A stretch of DNA of 64,000 bases from an uncultured Treponema sp. GTDB lineage: Bacteria > Spirochaetota > Spirochaetia > Treponematales > Treponemataceae. This document shows, one piece after another, positions 1-6,923 of the stretch. Location of the stretch: NCBI GenBank assembly GCA_946410085.1, contig CAMJZA010000009.1, positions 1 to 64,000 on the forward strand, written 5' to 3'. The notes beneath the pieces were generated by a model. That model ran no database searches and had not been told where the DNA came from. It was given only the letters and a program-made list of their open reading frames with translations. The stretch's first letter is position 1. Each line of letters starts with the position of its first letter. The translations under genes and the position numbers were made by a program.

Positions 1-314
1 GCACCAGTTCCGTAAAAAGGTCATAGAAAACCGAGCAGTCCCGGGTGTTGTTTGCGTAGGAGATGGAGCTGCGCTTTATTTCCCTGTCGAGCCCGAGATG
101 ATAGGTTATGCCCCTGTTCCTGCGGAACGCTTCTTCGATACTGCGGAGCCCGTTTGCATCCGTTATCTGGGCGTACAGCATCGCCCCAAACTGCATCCAA
201 GAGGCGTTCCCGTTGCAGTATTTGTCGGATTCATGGCTTTTTACCAGCGCGTCAAACCGAGATCTCCCCACGGCCTCTAGTATTTGTCCGAATAATGTGT
301 TATACTTGTTCATG
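1..314 (-). CDS. IS4-type transposase, N-terminal part (runs off window start)
   Basis: Not in the ORF track because it leaves the window. Reading the minus strand from the ATG at 314 gives an open frame beginning MNKYNTLFGQILEAVGRSRF, followed by the sense of 'QFGAMLYAQIT', 'LRSIEEAFRRNRG', 'YHLGL' and 'RSSISYANNTRD'. This is the pattern of the DUF4372 N-terminal domain of IS4-family DDE transposases, as remembered from the family. An AGGAAT stretch lies 7 nt before the ATG. About 104 residues are present; the catalytic DDE core lies outside the window. Intactness and the insertion-sequence ends cannot be judged here. It marks the edge of the accessory island that continues to about 5.5 kb. 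Confidence 0.8.
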
Positions 315-720
315 TCTGTAATTCCTTATGTGATACAGTCTTGTGTGGTAACTAAACTATATCACGAATTACAGACTTTAAACTATACTAATTCATTTTG
401 GACAGTAGTGAGAAAAAATATATTACACGGGAACGAAAAAACAGTGGGCAGCGGTGATTACAGGCATTGACTGGCATCGAGATATACCAGCAAAAAGTGT
501 AACTATTATCAAACAGAATTAACGTGAATGTGTTCTCAGAAATATGATGTATTTCATGGCTGCACATCCCCTGTTTGAGATTCCAGACTCGATTAAAGAA
601 ATTGGAAGCTGAACTTTTTGTGTTTGTTCTTCATTATGCGATGAAACTAAGGCAAAATTGAAGACACTTGGTTATAACGGATTATTTTAACTAACAGTCA
701 CGATGCTTATCTGTGGGAAA
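315..720. other. Gene-free stretch between transposase and toxin-antitoxin promoter
   Basis: No intact gene is visible. Short protein-like fragments separated by stops occur on the plus strand at about 560-690 (for example LFEIPDSIKEIGS and DETKAKLKTLGYNGLF), suggesting decayed coding sequence. The terminal inverted repeat of the flanking IS should lie close to the left edge, but I could not define it without the other end. Confidence 0.4.
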
Positions 721-772
721 CAATTTGTCAAAAATCAATCTTCTTGACAAATTGACCTGTCTAATCTATTTT
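721..772 (+). promoter_or_regulatory. Promoter with 11-bp inverted-repeat operator of the YefM/YoeB pair
   Basis: CAATTTGTCAA (721-731) and TTGACAAATTG (744-754) form a perfect 11-bp inverted repeat with a 12-nt spacer. The right arm contains a consensus -35 TTGACA (744-749), followed 17 nt later by TATTTT (767-772). The start codon at 794 is preceded by GGAGG. An inverted repeat over the -35 fits conditional autorepression by an antitoxin/toxin complex, as is usual for RelBE-class modules. Assignment as the operator is inference. Confidence 0.7.
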
Positions 773-793
773 TATTGTTGGAGGAATTGATTT

Positions 794-1018
794 ATGACAA
801 GCACTTACACGGTAAGACCTTCAGAGCTTACGCTTGATTTTATACACGCAATCCAAGCCATGTTCAAGGATAAGGAGATTGAAATCAACATACATGAGGT
901 AGCAGATGAAACGGATTATCTCCTTTCATCCCCTGCGAACAAAAAACATCTCCTTGAATCTATCTCTGAATTGAAAAAACGTGAGAATCTCGTCAGTATA
1001 GAGGAAGGGGCACTGTGA
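794..1018 (+). CDS. YefM-type antitoxin
   Basis: A 74-aa protein encoded immediately upstream of, and overlapping, a YoeB-type toxin. Antitoxins of this class bind DNA with the N-terminal half and wrap the RNase toxin with a flexible C-terminal half. Here the C-terminal part (DYLLSSPANKKHLLESISEL) has the usual YefM/Phd look. The start is supported by a GGAGG 7 nt upstream and by the inverted-repeat operator at 721-754. The stop overlaps the GTG start of the toxin (GTGA), giving translational coupling. Family-level call only; the partner makes it secure. Confidence 0.85.
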   Translation: MTSTYTVRPSELTLDFIHAIQAMFKDKEIEINIHEVADETDYLLSSPANKKHLLESISELKKRENLVSIEEGAL

Positions 1019-1272
1019 TTGTTTCGTTTACTCAGCCAGCCTTTGAGGATTACCAGAATTGGGCGAAGGATGACAAGGCCGTTTTTAAGAAGATAAACAG
1101 CCTGATAAAGGAAATCCTGCGGACTCCCTTTACTGGGACTGGGAAACCGGAGCCACTTAAACACGAGCTTTCTGGTTTTTGGTCGCGGAGGATTACAGAA
1201 GAACACCGTCTGGTTTACAAGGTCGAAAAAGATGAGCTTCTGATTATCTCCTGCAAATATCATTATGAGTAA
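1015..1272 (+). CDS. yoeB: YoeB-type mRNA interferase toxin
   Basis: 85 aa, the size of E. coli YoeB (84 aa). The family's catalytic residues fall at the same numbers: Glu46 (in GKPEPL), Arg65 (EEHRL) and His83 in the C-terminal CKYHYE. YoeB cleaves mRNA in the ribosomal A site. The start is GTG, overlapping the antitoxin stop by four bases. All catalytic residues being present suggests an active toxin that needs its antitoxin. It sits between an IS4-type transposase and a wrecked MazEF pair, a typical addiction-module setting. Confidence 0.9.
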   Translation: MIVSFTQPAFEDYQNWAKDDKAVFKKINSLIKEILRTPFTGTGKPEPLKHELSGFWSRRITEEHRLVYKVEKDELLIISCKYHYE

Positions 1273-1318
1273 AGTCGGAAAAAGGGTTCGTTAGAGCCGT
1301 CCATGAACTTTCAACGCC

Positions 1319-1489
1319 TCAAGCATAATCTGCCTGTCTTTTTTTGTGTTCCTCAACAATCCAGACCTTAAACTCTTCGCATTCCTTGTCCAGCTCCGTA
1401 AAGTCGGGCTTAGGCGTGTGAAGGATGTAATTATAAAGAGAATCAGCTTTTTCACGTGCTTCCAGCATTTCTTCGGTAATACAGTGCAT
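1319..1489 (-). CDS. Small acidic hypothetical protein (56 aa)
   Basis: The ORF track shows 72 aa from 1537, but the best start is the ATG at 1489, preceded by GGAGGT 5 nt away. The protein begins MHCITEEMLEAREKADSLY and ends EEHKKRQADYA. It is charged and helical, with no signal peptide or membrane segment. I do not recognise a family. It is convergent with the YoeB toxin and lies between two toxin-antitoxin loci, so a third small addiction or regulatory protein is possible but unsupported. Confidence 0.55.
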   Translation of the reverse strand: MHCITEEMLEAREKADSLYNYILHTPKPDFTELDKECEEFKVWIVEEHKKRQADYA

Positions 1490-1553
1490 ACAAGACCTCC
1501 AGACATTACTATACCACAGTTTTTTTGAAGAAGTCATCGTTCAACTTGTTGGC

Positions 1554-1767
1554 ATGATTACAGTTGGTCTTTCTCTTGACAATCAGGGGAATGCATTGTA
1601 TATATAAAAATATGGGGTACAACCGTGCAGACGTAATCGCAGAAAAGGAGCGGATAATAATCCTACCCCAAAAGAAATCTCTTGACGACATGCTGACTTT
1701 GGTCACTCCTGACAACATCCATTCAGAGACTGCGACAGGGAATTCAGTTGGGAAGGAAGCATGGTAG
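1554..1767 (+). pseudogene. Frameshifted MazE/PemI-type antitoxin
   Basis: The frame from 1606 encodes MGYNRADVIAEKERIIILPQ and ends SETATGNSVGKEAW. This matches the C-terminal half of MazE-like antitoxins (remembered pattern: I-SPQKKSLDDML-VTP-N-H-E--TG--VG-E-W). The expected N-terminal AbrB-like strand appears just upstream in another frame (ATG at 1554: MITVGLSLDNQGNALYI then TAA). A small indel near 1604 therefore separates the two halves. The conserved start is lost, so the product is probably not functional. Confidence 0.6.
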
Positions 1768-1820
1768 GCATGGGGAATGCTCCTAAAGTTGTTGAGAATA
1801 TAAAGTTGCTCATTGAATGA
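1761..1820 (+). pseudogene. Collapsed MazF toxin remnant (20 codons)
   Basis: Overlapping the MazE-like stop, as mazF normally overlaps mazE, is a minute frame MVGMGNAPKVVENIKLLIE. It looks like the first few residues of a MazF joined directly to its last helix, with the catalytic middle deleted. Homology is judged from memory of MazF termini and is tentative. The nitrilase gene begins 28 nt later, so the deletion may have accompanied insertion of the following pair. Confidence 0.4.
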
Positions 1821-1848
1821 ATTCGGTGATACACAAGAGGTGATTGGA

Positions 1849-3195
1849 ATGAACGAAATCAAACCGGTGAAAATGGGCTTATACCTGCAGGGCAGGAGCG
1901 AGGCGTGCCTGCGTGGAGGTTTTGACAGGGCGATGGGAGCGGTGCGCGACTCGGATATAGACATACTGGTGCTTCCGGAGTTCTCGCATGTTCCTTTTGA
2001 AGAGGACTTTCACAAGGCGGATTTGCTGAACAAACAGGCTTTGAATGCCATATACGAAAAGACCTTAGAGTTCAGTCGGAGCCTGGGCCGGGCTGTCGTC
2101 ATCTGCAATTACGATAAAAAAGGAATGATTATGAGCGTCTGGGCCAATGCATTTGCCAGCGATGGTGAGACCACGTGCAAAAGCTATATCAAACACACGA
2201 TGACCGGCTGGTCCGCCTGCCAGCTGGACGACTACCCGGCTTATGCGGAGGAAGCTTTTGCTCCAATACTTTTCAAAGGACATAAAATCGGCATGACGGC
2301 CTGCTTCGACTGCAATCATGCGGTGTTCAGCAGGAAATACGGCCTGAACGGGGCGGACATCCTCATCAACTGCACGGGTGGGGATGTTGAAAAGGATAAG
2401 TGGTACAAGTACAACAAAATCCGCGCCATGGAGAACTCCTGCTTCAGCTTTGTGACAATGGGGCACCTGTGGCAGAAGAGCGGCAGCAAATCTGGAAACT
2501 ACGTTTTTGGCTTTACGCCGACGGGGAAGGAGATGGTTCCCGTCCTGCTCAACGGAAATGACCGGGGGCGGCGGAATTTTCCTGACGGAGTATATGTATA
2601 CGACACGGCGCAGGATGACAGGCAGTTTGAGACTGATCCCCGCGCACGGCAGCAGGAAAAACCTAACAAGAATGAGGACGTGTCCATCTCGACTGACGGA
2701 ATCATGGACTTTTACATGAAGGGGCGGGAAGTCAAGGCGGGACTCCGTATCTTTCAGGTCAATGGTGTCAACCTTGTCATGTGCCTCATCGAAGGGGATG
2801 CCATCCTGAAGCCGGAAAGCGTCCTCAAACTTCTGTATGCACGCGAACTTGCAGACATTCCGAACAAGAAATACCTTATAATCAACAGGTGGAATACGGT
2901 GGACAGAGACTTCTATGAAAAGCAGCTGTCCCTCATATTGAAGGTGCACACCATGCAGAATTTCTGCGCTGTCATACTGACCTCAGACAACATGGTCAAG
3001 TGCTTTCAGGCCACTGATTGCAAGAATGCGCAGGTCATTCCCGCTGTCGCAGGAGAACTGGGGCTTGACCTGAATAGAATGGGCGGGCCAGAGACTATTT
3101 GGAAGAATCGTACGTATGGTGTTAAGGGAACTCTTGAGACGTACATGAAGAAAGCCTGGCGTAAGAATGTCGAATGGCTTGTCGAAAGCTTATGA
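1849..3195 (+). CDS. Nitrilase-superfamily hydrolase with long C-terminal extension
   Basis: 448 aa from the ATG at 1849, which has AGAGGTG upstream; the TTG at 1813 in the track has no better site. The N-terminal ~240 residues are a carbon-nitrogen hydrolase domain with the Glu-Lys-Cys triad visible: Glu44 (LPEFSHVPF), Lys115 (SYIKHTM) and Cys152 (TACFDCNH). Such enzymes hydrolyse or condense amides or nitriles through a thioester; the substrate here is unknown. The last ~200 residues are an additional domain I do not recognise, so the protein is well above the ~270-310 aa of stand-alone nitrilases. It overlaps the next gene by ATGA and lies in an island of toxin-antitoxin genes. A two-gene accessory (possibly defence) module is inference. 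Confidence 0.8.
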   Translation: MNEIKPVKMGLYLQGRSEACLRGGFDRAMGAVRDSDIDILVLPEFSHVPFEEDFHKADLLNKQALNAIYEKTLEFSRSLGRAVVICNYDKKGMIMSVWANAFASDGETTCKSYIKHTMTGWSACQLDDYPAYAEEAFAPILFKGHKIGMTACFDCNHAVFSRKYGLNGADILINCTGGDVEKDKWYKYNKIRAMENSCFSFVTMGHLWQKSGSKSGNYVFGFTPTGKEMVPVLLNGNDRGRRNFPDGVYVYDTAQDDRQFETDPRARQQEKPNKNEDVSISTDGIMDFYMKGREVKAGLRIFQVNGVNLVMCLIEGDAILKPESVLKLLYARELADIPNKKYLIINRWNTVDRDFYEKQLSLILKVHTMQNFCAVILTSDNMVKCFQATDCKNAQVIPAVAGELGLDLNRMGGPETIWKNRTYGVKGTLETYMKKAWRKNVEWLVESL

Positions 3196-3749
3196 CGGAC
3201 TTTTTCATGAAAAGTCAGCTGGGAAAACCGGCACTCCCTGACGAGCTGGAACAGAAAATCCGTAACCTGGTAGATAAATCCCTCCGCCAGCTGGAAGAGA
3301 ACAACCGCTGTCTGGACCTGTATAAAGAATACAGGTCGCTCACGGTCGAGCAGGTTCTCATGCTTAGTTACGGCGTATACGAAGATGCCCTGAATGAGAT
3401 ACGGGGCCGTAACGAAATCCAGTTTGCCGATCTGCTCAGGTCAGCCCGTGATGCTAAAGGTCTGACCGACGTCGAGCTGTACAAATCTGCTGGTCTAAGC
3501 AAGCAAGTCTATTCCAAGATAATGTCTGGTAAGTGCATTCCCAGCCGCGAAAGCGTTATAGCCCTTGCCGTTGCCCTCGGACTGGGGATTTATGAGGTAA
3601 ATGCTTTGCTCAAGACAGCGGGCTACTGCTTCCTGCCCTCCGATACGCTCTCCAAGCTTGCCAGAAACAGCATCCAGATGAAGAAGAATCTGGATGAACT
3701 GAACGACCTTTTGGATCAGGCTGGGCTTCCTGTCCTTGGCAGTAAGTAG
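3192..3749 (+). CDS. XRE-like helix-turn-helix partner of the nitrilase
   Basis: 185 aa using the ATG that overlaps the nitrilase stop (ATGA); the track start at 3174 lies further inside the upstream gene. Residues ~1-80 are a helical charged segment (LDKSLRQLEENNRCLDLY-like, QVLMLSYGVYEDAL). Residues ~85-150 form a Cro/C1-type HTH: FADLLRSARDAKGLTDVELYKSAGLSKQVYSKI, then SRESVIALAVALGLGIYEVNALLKTAGY. The same 'ALGL-E---LL--AGY' HTH tail occurs in regulators beside macrodomain and other accessory enzymes, as recalled. Strict translational coupling implies a stoichiometric partner: a repressor, an adaptor or a neutralising protein for the enzyme. No operator was identified. Confidence 0.75.
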   Translation: MTDFFMKSQLGKPALPDELEQKIRNLVDKSLRQLEENNRCLDLYKEYRSLTVEQVLMLSYGVYEDALNEIRGRNEIQFADLLRSARDAKGLTDVELYKSAGLSKQVYSKIMSGKCIPSRESVIALAVALGLGIYEVNALLKTAGYCFLPSDTLSKLARNSIQMKKNLDELNDLLDQAGLPVLGSK

Positions 3750-3928
3750 CATGTAGGATTATACTTTACGCCCTTTTTAAGAATTCTCATTGTCTCGTTC
3801 GAACCGCTAAAATCTCCGTAAAAGTCGCTTGGCAGTTTACCACAGTAAGCCTTTTTTCCTGTACTATGGCATCAGGCTGTTGAATCTGACAGTTCGCTTA
3901 TAAAATACCTGTTGGCACGGAGGTTTCT

Positions 3929-4276
3929 ATGAAGGTATTGGAAATGCCCGAACAGTTTGGTGGAGAAATGCGTTCCATCGGAGAGTTAATTGCGTTGGCA
4001 AGTTATGAGGGGTCCTGCTATAGTAGACGGAAGAAAAAGAAATGCGGTGGAGAGCAGTGTAAGAATTGCCCCTATGGTGAAGCTCATAGGTTAAAGGGAG
4101 CATTGGACCCCTATCAAAGGGTCTGGGTTGATTATCAGGTTGAGAAGCAGGAAGCAGCCTGTAGAGTTACGGCAGAGGATGTTGCAGATTTTATAGGAGA
4201 TGCAATGGGATTACTTATTCCTGCTGCACTATTGGGTGCATTTGTTTGGTTTATATGGTGGATGTTTACGAGGTAG
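3929..4276 (+). CDS. Cys-rich small membrane protein, unknown function
   Basis: 115 aa, start supported by GGAGGT 6 nt upstream. A basic Cys-rich patch (residues ~30-50: RRKKKKCGGEQCKNCPYGEA) could bind metal. It is followed by an amphipathic middle region and one C-terminal transmembrane helix (LLIPAALLGAFVWFIWWMF). The layout suggests a tail-anchored cytoplasmic protein. No family recognised. It lies in the AT-rich island between the nitrilase/XRE pair and the zinc-ribbon ORF, with 180 nt upstream and no clear promoter. Confidence 0.65.
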   Translation: MKVLEMPEQFGGEMRSIGELIALASYEGSCYSRRKKKKCGGEQCKNCPYGEAHRLKGALDPYQRVWVDYQVEKQEAACRVTAEDVADFIGDAMGLLIPAALLGAFVWFIWWMFTR

Positions 4277-4364
4277 AAGATGAACTTGAGTTCAAAAGCG
4301 GCATTTTTGTACCGCATTTTCTAATATGCTTTAGTATGCTTTTATTTTAGTATGGAGGAAAGCT

Positions 4365-4505
4365 ATGATGTACTGTTCATACTGCGGAAAGTTCCTTGTG
4401 AACGATGCCTTATTTTGCTATGCATGCGGGAAGAAGGTTGTTATACCAGATGCTGATGCTGTCCATTCTGATGAAGTCGTGAAAAAAAGTGTGCGGCCTC
4501 ACTGA
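4365..4505 (+). CDS. Short zinc-ribbon protein (46 aa), possibly the severed N-terminus of the next ORF
   Basis: Too short for the track. The ATG at 4365 has GGAGG six nt upstream. The frame encodes MMYCSYCGKFLVNDALFCYA, then CGKK, a CxxC-x11-CxxC zinc ribbon, followed by an acidic linker and a stop at 4503-4505. The linker crosses a run of seven A (4482-4488). Removing one A would run this frame directly into the sigma region-4 ORF that starts at 4489. It is either a separate zinc-ribbon peptide or half of a homopolymer-interrupted fusion. Confidence 0.65.
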   Translation: MMYCSYCGKFLVNDALFCYACGKKVVIPDADAVHSDEVVKKSVRPH

Positions 4506-4770
4506 AAACATGGCTTTCCCAGTCCTTCAGGAGCAGTTAAGGAAAATTTTAGACAAGCTGCCAGAGTCGGATCAAAAGATTATCAAGATGCGCTTTGGAC
4601 TTGAGGACGACTACACGTATACTCTCGCCGAACTTTCAGAATGTCTCAATGTGACAAGGGACGACATACGCAAGGCCGAGGCAAACGCCTTGAAACTTTT
4701 GAAACCACTAAGCGGCAGCAGGATAAGATGTTTACCTGACAAGAATTGTATTTCCCTGACGAATACGTAA
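4489..4770 (+). CDS. Orphan sigma-70 region 4-like protein
   Basis: The 93-aa track frame contains EQLRKILDKLPESDQKIIKM then RFGL and an HTH (LAELSECLNVTRDDIRKAEANALKLLK). This closely resembles RpoD region 4.2, which contacts the -35 hexamer. Regions 1-3 are absent. Neither the GTG at 4489 nor the ATG at 4510 has a convincing ribosome-binding site, which favours the idea that the frame is normally entered from the zinc-ribbon ORF. The C-terminus (SGSRIRCLPDKNC) departs from RpoD and may be junk after a second lesion. Possible role: transcription regulator or anti-sigma-like competitor; unproven. Confidence 0.6.
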   Translation: MCGLTENMAFPVLQEQLRKILDKLPESDQKIIKMRFGLEDDYTYTLAELSECLNVTRDDIRKAEANALKLLKPLSGSRIRCLPDKNCISLTNT

Positions 4771-4881
4771 AATGATACGTGACAGACGGTAAGCGTTGTT
4801 CTTCAGTTCCGTTTTCTATACAATACAATGGGTACAATGGGTGCAGTGGATAGATTACGAATTCTGCGCTGGAGGTGTGAT

Positions 4882-5457
4882 ATGGGGAGTGTAAAAAGCC
4901 GCTCAGGGAAAAGAACCTTTCTCTTTTTCTGCTTAGCCGTACTGGTGCTGTCCGGCGGTGCGCTGCTCTTTGCGGCGGGCAAGAAGCCGCCTCGGGCCGT
5001 CTATGAAAAGCAGTACGAAGTACAGGTCATAAAGGTCGTTGACGGTGACACGGTGGATGTTGCATTTCTCGGCGAGACACCGCCGGAGTGTGATAAGTCC
5101 TGCCAGCGGATCAGGCTCATCGGCGTTGATACACCCGAATACTACAAGAAGGTCAGACAGCCTTATGCGGATGAGGCGAAGGCATATACGGGCAGATGCC
5201 TTGGAACAAACATGCTGCTGCAGCTTGACCGGGATACGTCATACAAAGACCGCTACGGGAGGCTCCTTGCTTATCTGTTCGCGGAAGACGGCAGCATGCT
5301 CAACTACGAGCTGGTACGGAACGGCTTCGGCAGGTACTACAGCAAATTTAAGTTCAACAAACAGAACATGGATTCTTTCAGTCAGGCGGAAGACTACGCA
5401 CGGGAGTGTCGGCTTGGCTTGTGGGGTCTGGAGGATACCGGCAGCGGTCAGGAATAA
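4882..5457 (+). CDS. Membrane-anchored or secreted staphylococcal-nuclease (TNase) homologue
   Basis: 191 aa from the ATG at 4882, which has GGAGGTG 4 nt upstream; the track start at 4828 adds an unsupported leader. Residues ~10-32 are a signal peptide or anchor (RTFLFFCLAVLVLSGGALLF). The SNase fold follows: VIKVVDGDTVDV, RIRLIGVDTPE, then DRYGRLLAYLF and LVRNGFGRYY. The catalytic Asp, Arg and Glu positions of thermonuclease are represented by DGDT, RIRLIGVDTPE and the RYGR segment. It probably degrades extracellular or periplasmic nucleic acid. It closes the AT-rich island. Confidence 0.85.
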   Translation: MGSVKSRSGKRTFLFFCLAVLVLSGGALLFAAGKKPPRAVYEKQYEVQVIKVVDGDTVDVAFLGETPPECDKSCQRIRLIGVDTPEYYKKVRQPYADEAKAYTGRCLGTNMLLQLDRDTSYKDRYGRLLAYLFAEDGSMLNYELVRNGFGRYYSKFKFNKQNMDSFSQAEDYARECRLGLWGLEDTGSGQE

Positions 5458-5502
5458 AGAACGCTGTCTGGTGTCACAAAAAGTGTATTCGCTGCTTCCC
5501 CG

Positions 5503-5958
5503 TTATTCGTAGCTGATCACGGACTCCAGGGCGCGGACAAATTCTTCCAGTCCGGCTTTGTCCTCCTCAGTGAAGCGGGAGAGCGAAGGGCTGTCAATGT
5601 CCAATACCCCGGCAACTTTCCCGTTATGATGCATGGGGATGACAATTTCCGCATTGGAGGCCCCGTCACAGGCGATGTGCCCGGGGAATTCATGGACGTT
5701 CGCGACGACGATCGTCTCGTCCCTCAGGGCCGCCGTCCCGCACACGCCCTTCCCGAGGGGAATCCGTATGCATGCCACCTTGCCTTGGAACGGCCCCAGC
5801 AGGAGCGAACCTTTGTTCATCAGGTAAAAGCCCGCCCAGTTCAAATCTTCCAGCCCCGCGAAAAGCAGCGCGGATGCGTTCGACAAAAGCGGAATGAAGT
5901 TGCTTTCGTTCTCCGCAAGGGCGAGCAGCTGTTTTTTCAGCAGTGCGTAATCGGCCAT
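5503..5958 (-). CDS. msrC: Free methionine-(R)-sulfoxide reductase (GAF domain)
   Basis: 151 aa, one GAF domain filling the chain. Family signatures are NWAGFYL, then VACIRIPLGKGVCGTAA, and HIACDGASNAEIVIPM, with the three conserved cysteines that form the catalytic/resolving set in YebR/fRMsr. It reduces free Met-R-SO, using thioredoxin, in the cytoplasm. The start has AGGAGGA upstream (ttcctcctgag on the plus strand). It appears monocistronic, with the DUF6544-like gene reading towards it from the same strand. Confidence 0.9.
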   Translation of the reverse strand: MADYALLKKQLLALAENESNFIPLLSNASALLFAGLEDLNWAGFYLMNKGSLLLGPFQGKVACIRIPLGKGVCGTAALRDETIVVANVHEFPGHIACDGASNAEIVIPMHHNGKVAGVLDIDSPSLSRFTEEDKAGLEEFVRALESVISYE

Positions 5959-6009
5959 ATATGTTCCTCCTGAGTCAATTTTTTGTCGGGCTTATTGGGC
6001 AGTGCAGAT

Positions 6010-6885
6010 TCACCGCATTACCTCCGCTCCGTCCACGCTGCTGATGCTTCCGTCAAAGTATATGAAATCCTTTTCCGGGTATTTCCAGACCGCCCGGAAA
6101 AGCGTCGGGCGCTTTATGCCGTCGGAATACAGCCCGTATGATTCGCAGCGGGCTTCCCATGGGATTTGTACTGCGGTCCCGCCGGGGGCGGTCTGGCTCC
6201 GTTCGTCCGTTGAGAAGCAGGTCATCTCGTGCGCGTCGTTGAAGCGGAAGGTGCCGGACGCACTTACGCCCCCGAAGCTTATCCTGGCTTCCAGCGTATG
6301 CCCGTCAATCTGCTTGAAGCTCACGAAATCCTGCAGCAATGCTTCCGGGAGAAAGATTATCTCCGCAAGATAGGTAGCGAGGCAGGCCTTATCCATCTGA
6401 TCCCCGGTCTGATCGAACAGCTGGAAAAGCTTTGCGAGCACCCCCTTCATGCCGCCCCTGCCGTCCATATAATAGTCATAGCCCTGGAAGGGAATGCCGA
6501 ACATCCTGCTGTCAATGAAGGCAAGCCGTGCCGGGGCAGCGGCAAAATCAACCTGCGTGTAGTCGATTGTAAGCTTCGGCTTGCCCTGGCCTAGGGCGAA
6601 AGCGACCTTTTGGTATTCCATCGTCAGGACGGATTTTCTCGGGGTGCCGATGTAGCCGCAGGCCTCGACATAGTCCCGGACAAGCGGCGGAAGGCGGGCA
6701 AAATCCTCCCTTGTGTAAACGCCGGAATCGTGAGCCGGAGCATCCTGTTCTGCCACCCGTGTCCTTTTTTGGACATCTTTCTTGAACTGATTCTTGAGCG
6801 GAGAATATGGAATGGCAAACCATACTGCCGCAAGCAGGGCAATCGCAACAACAACAAACAGAATCATCATCCTCTTTTTCCTCAT
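6010..6885 (-). CDS. DUF6544-like membrane-anchored protein
   Basis: 291 aa with an N-terminal hydrophobic anchor (MILFVVVAIALLAAVWFAIP) and a large extracytoplasmic domain. Recognisable family features are the ARLPPLVRDYVEACG segment, aromatic beta-rich repeats (FDSRMFGIPFQGYDYYMDGRGGM-like) and the 'LATYLAEIIFLPEALL' stretch. I match these from memory to the uncharacterised DUF6544 family. No catalytic residues are known. The C-terminus (YFDGSISSVDGAEV) resembles the close of a lipocalin-like barrel. Function unknown. It starts just upstream of msrC on the same strand, with about 50 nt between them. Confidence 0.7.
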   Translation of the reverse strand: MRKKRMMILFVVVAIALLAAVWFAIPYSPLKNQFKKDVQKRTRVAEQDAPAHDSGVYTREDFARLPPLVRDYVEACGYIGTPRKSVLTMEYQKVAFALGQGKPKLTIDYTQVDFAAAPARLAFIDSRMFGIPFQGYDYYMDGRGGMKGVLAKLFQLFDQTGDQMDKACLATYLAEIIFLPEALLQDFVSFKQIDGHTLEARISFGGVSASGTFRFNDAHEMTCFSTDERSQTAPGGTAVQIPWEARCESYGLYSDGIKRPTLFRAVWKYPEKDFIYFDGSISSVDGAEVMR

Positions 6886-6923
6886 AGTTCATCTCCTGTT
6901 TCCGGCAGGGCCCCGGACGGCAA

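Noticed and set aside
98-470. Plus-strand ORFs at the window start
   Set aside because: They are antisense to the IS4-type transposase reading frame.
3780-3850. GTTCGAAC-containing stretch resembling a tRNA T-loop
   Set aside because: No acceptor or anticodon stem can be folded around it.
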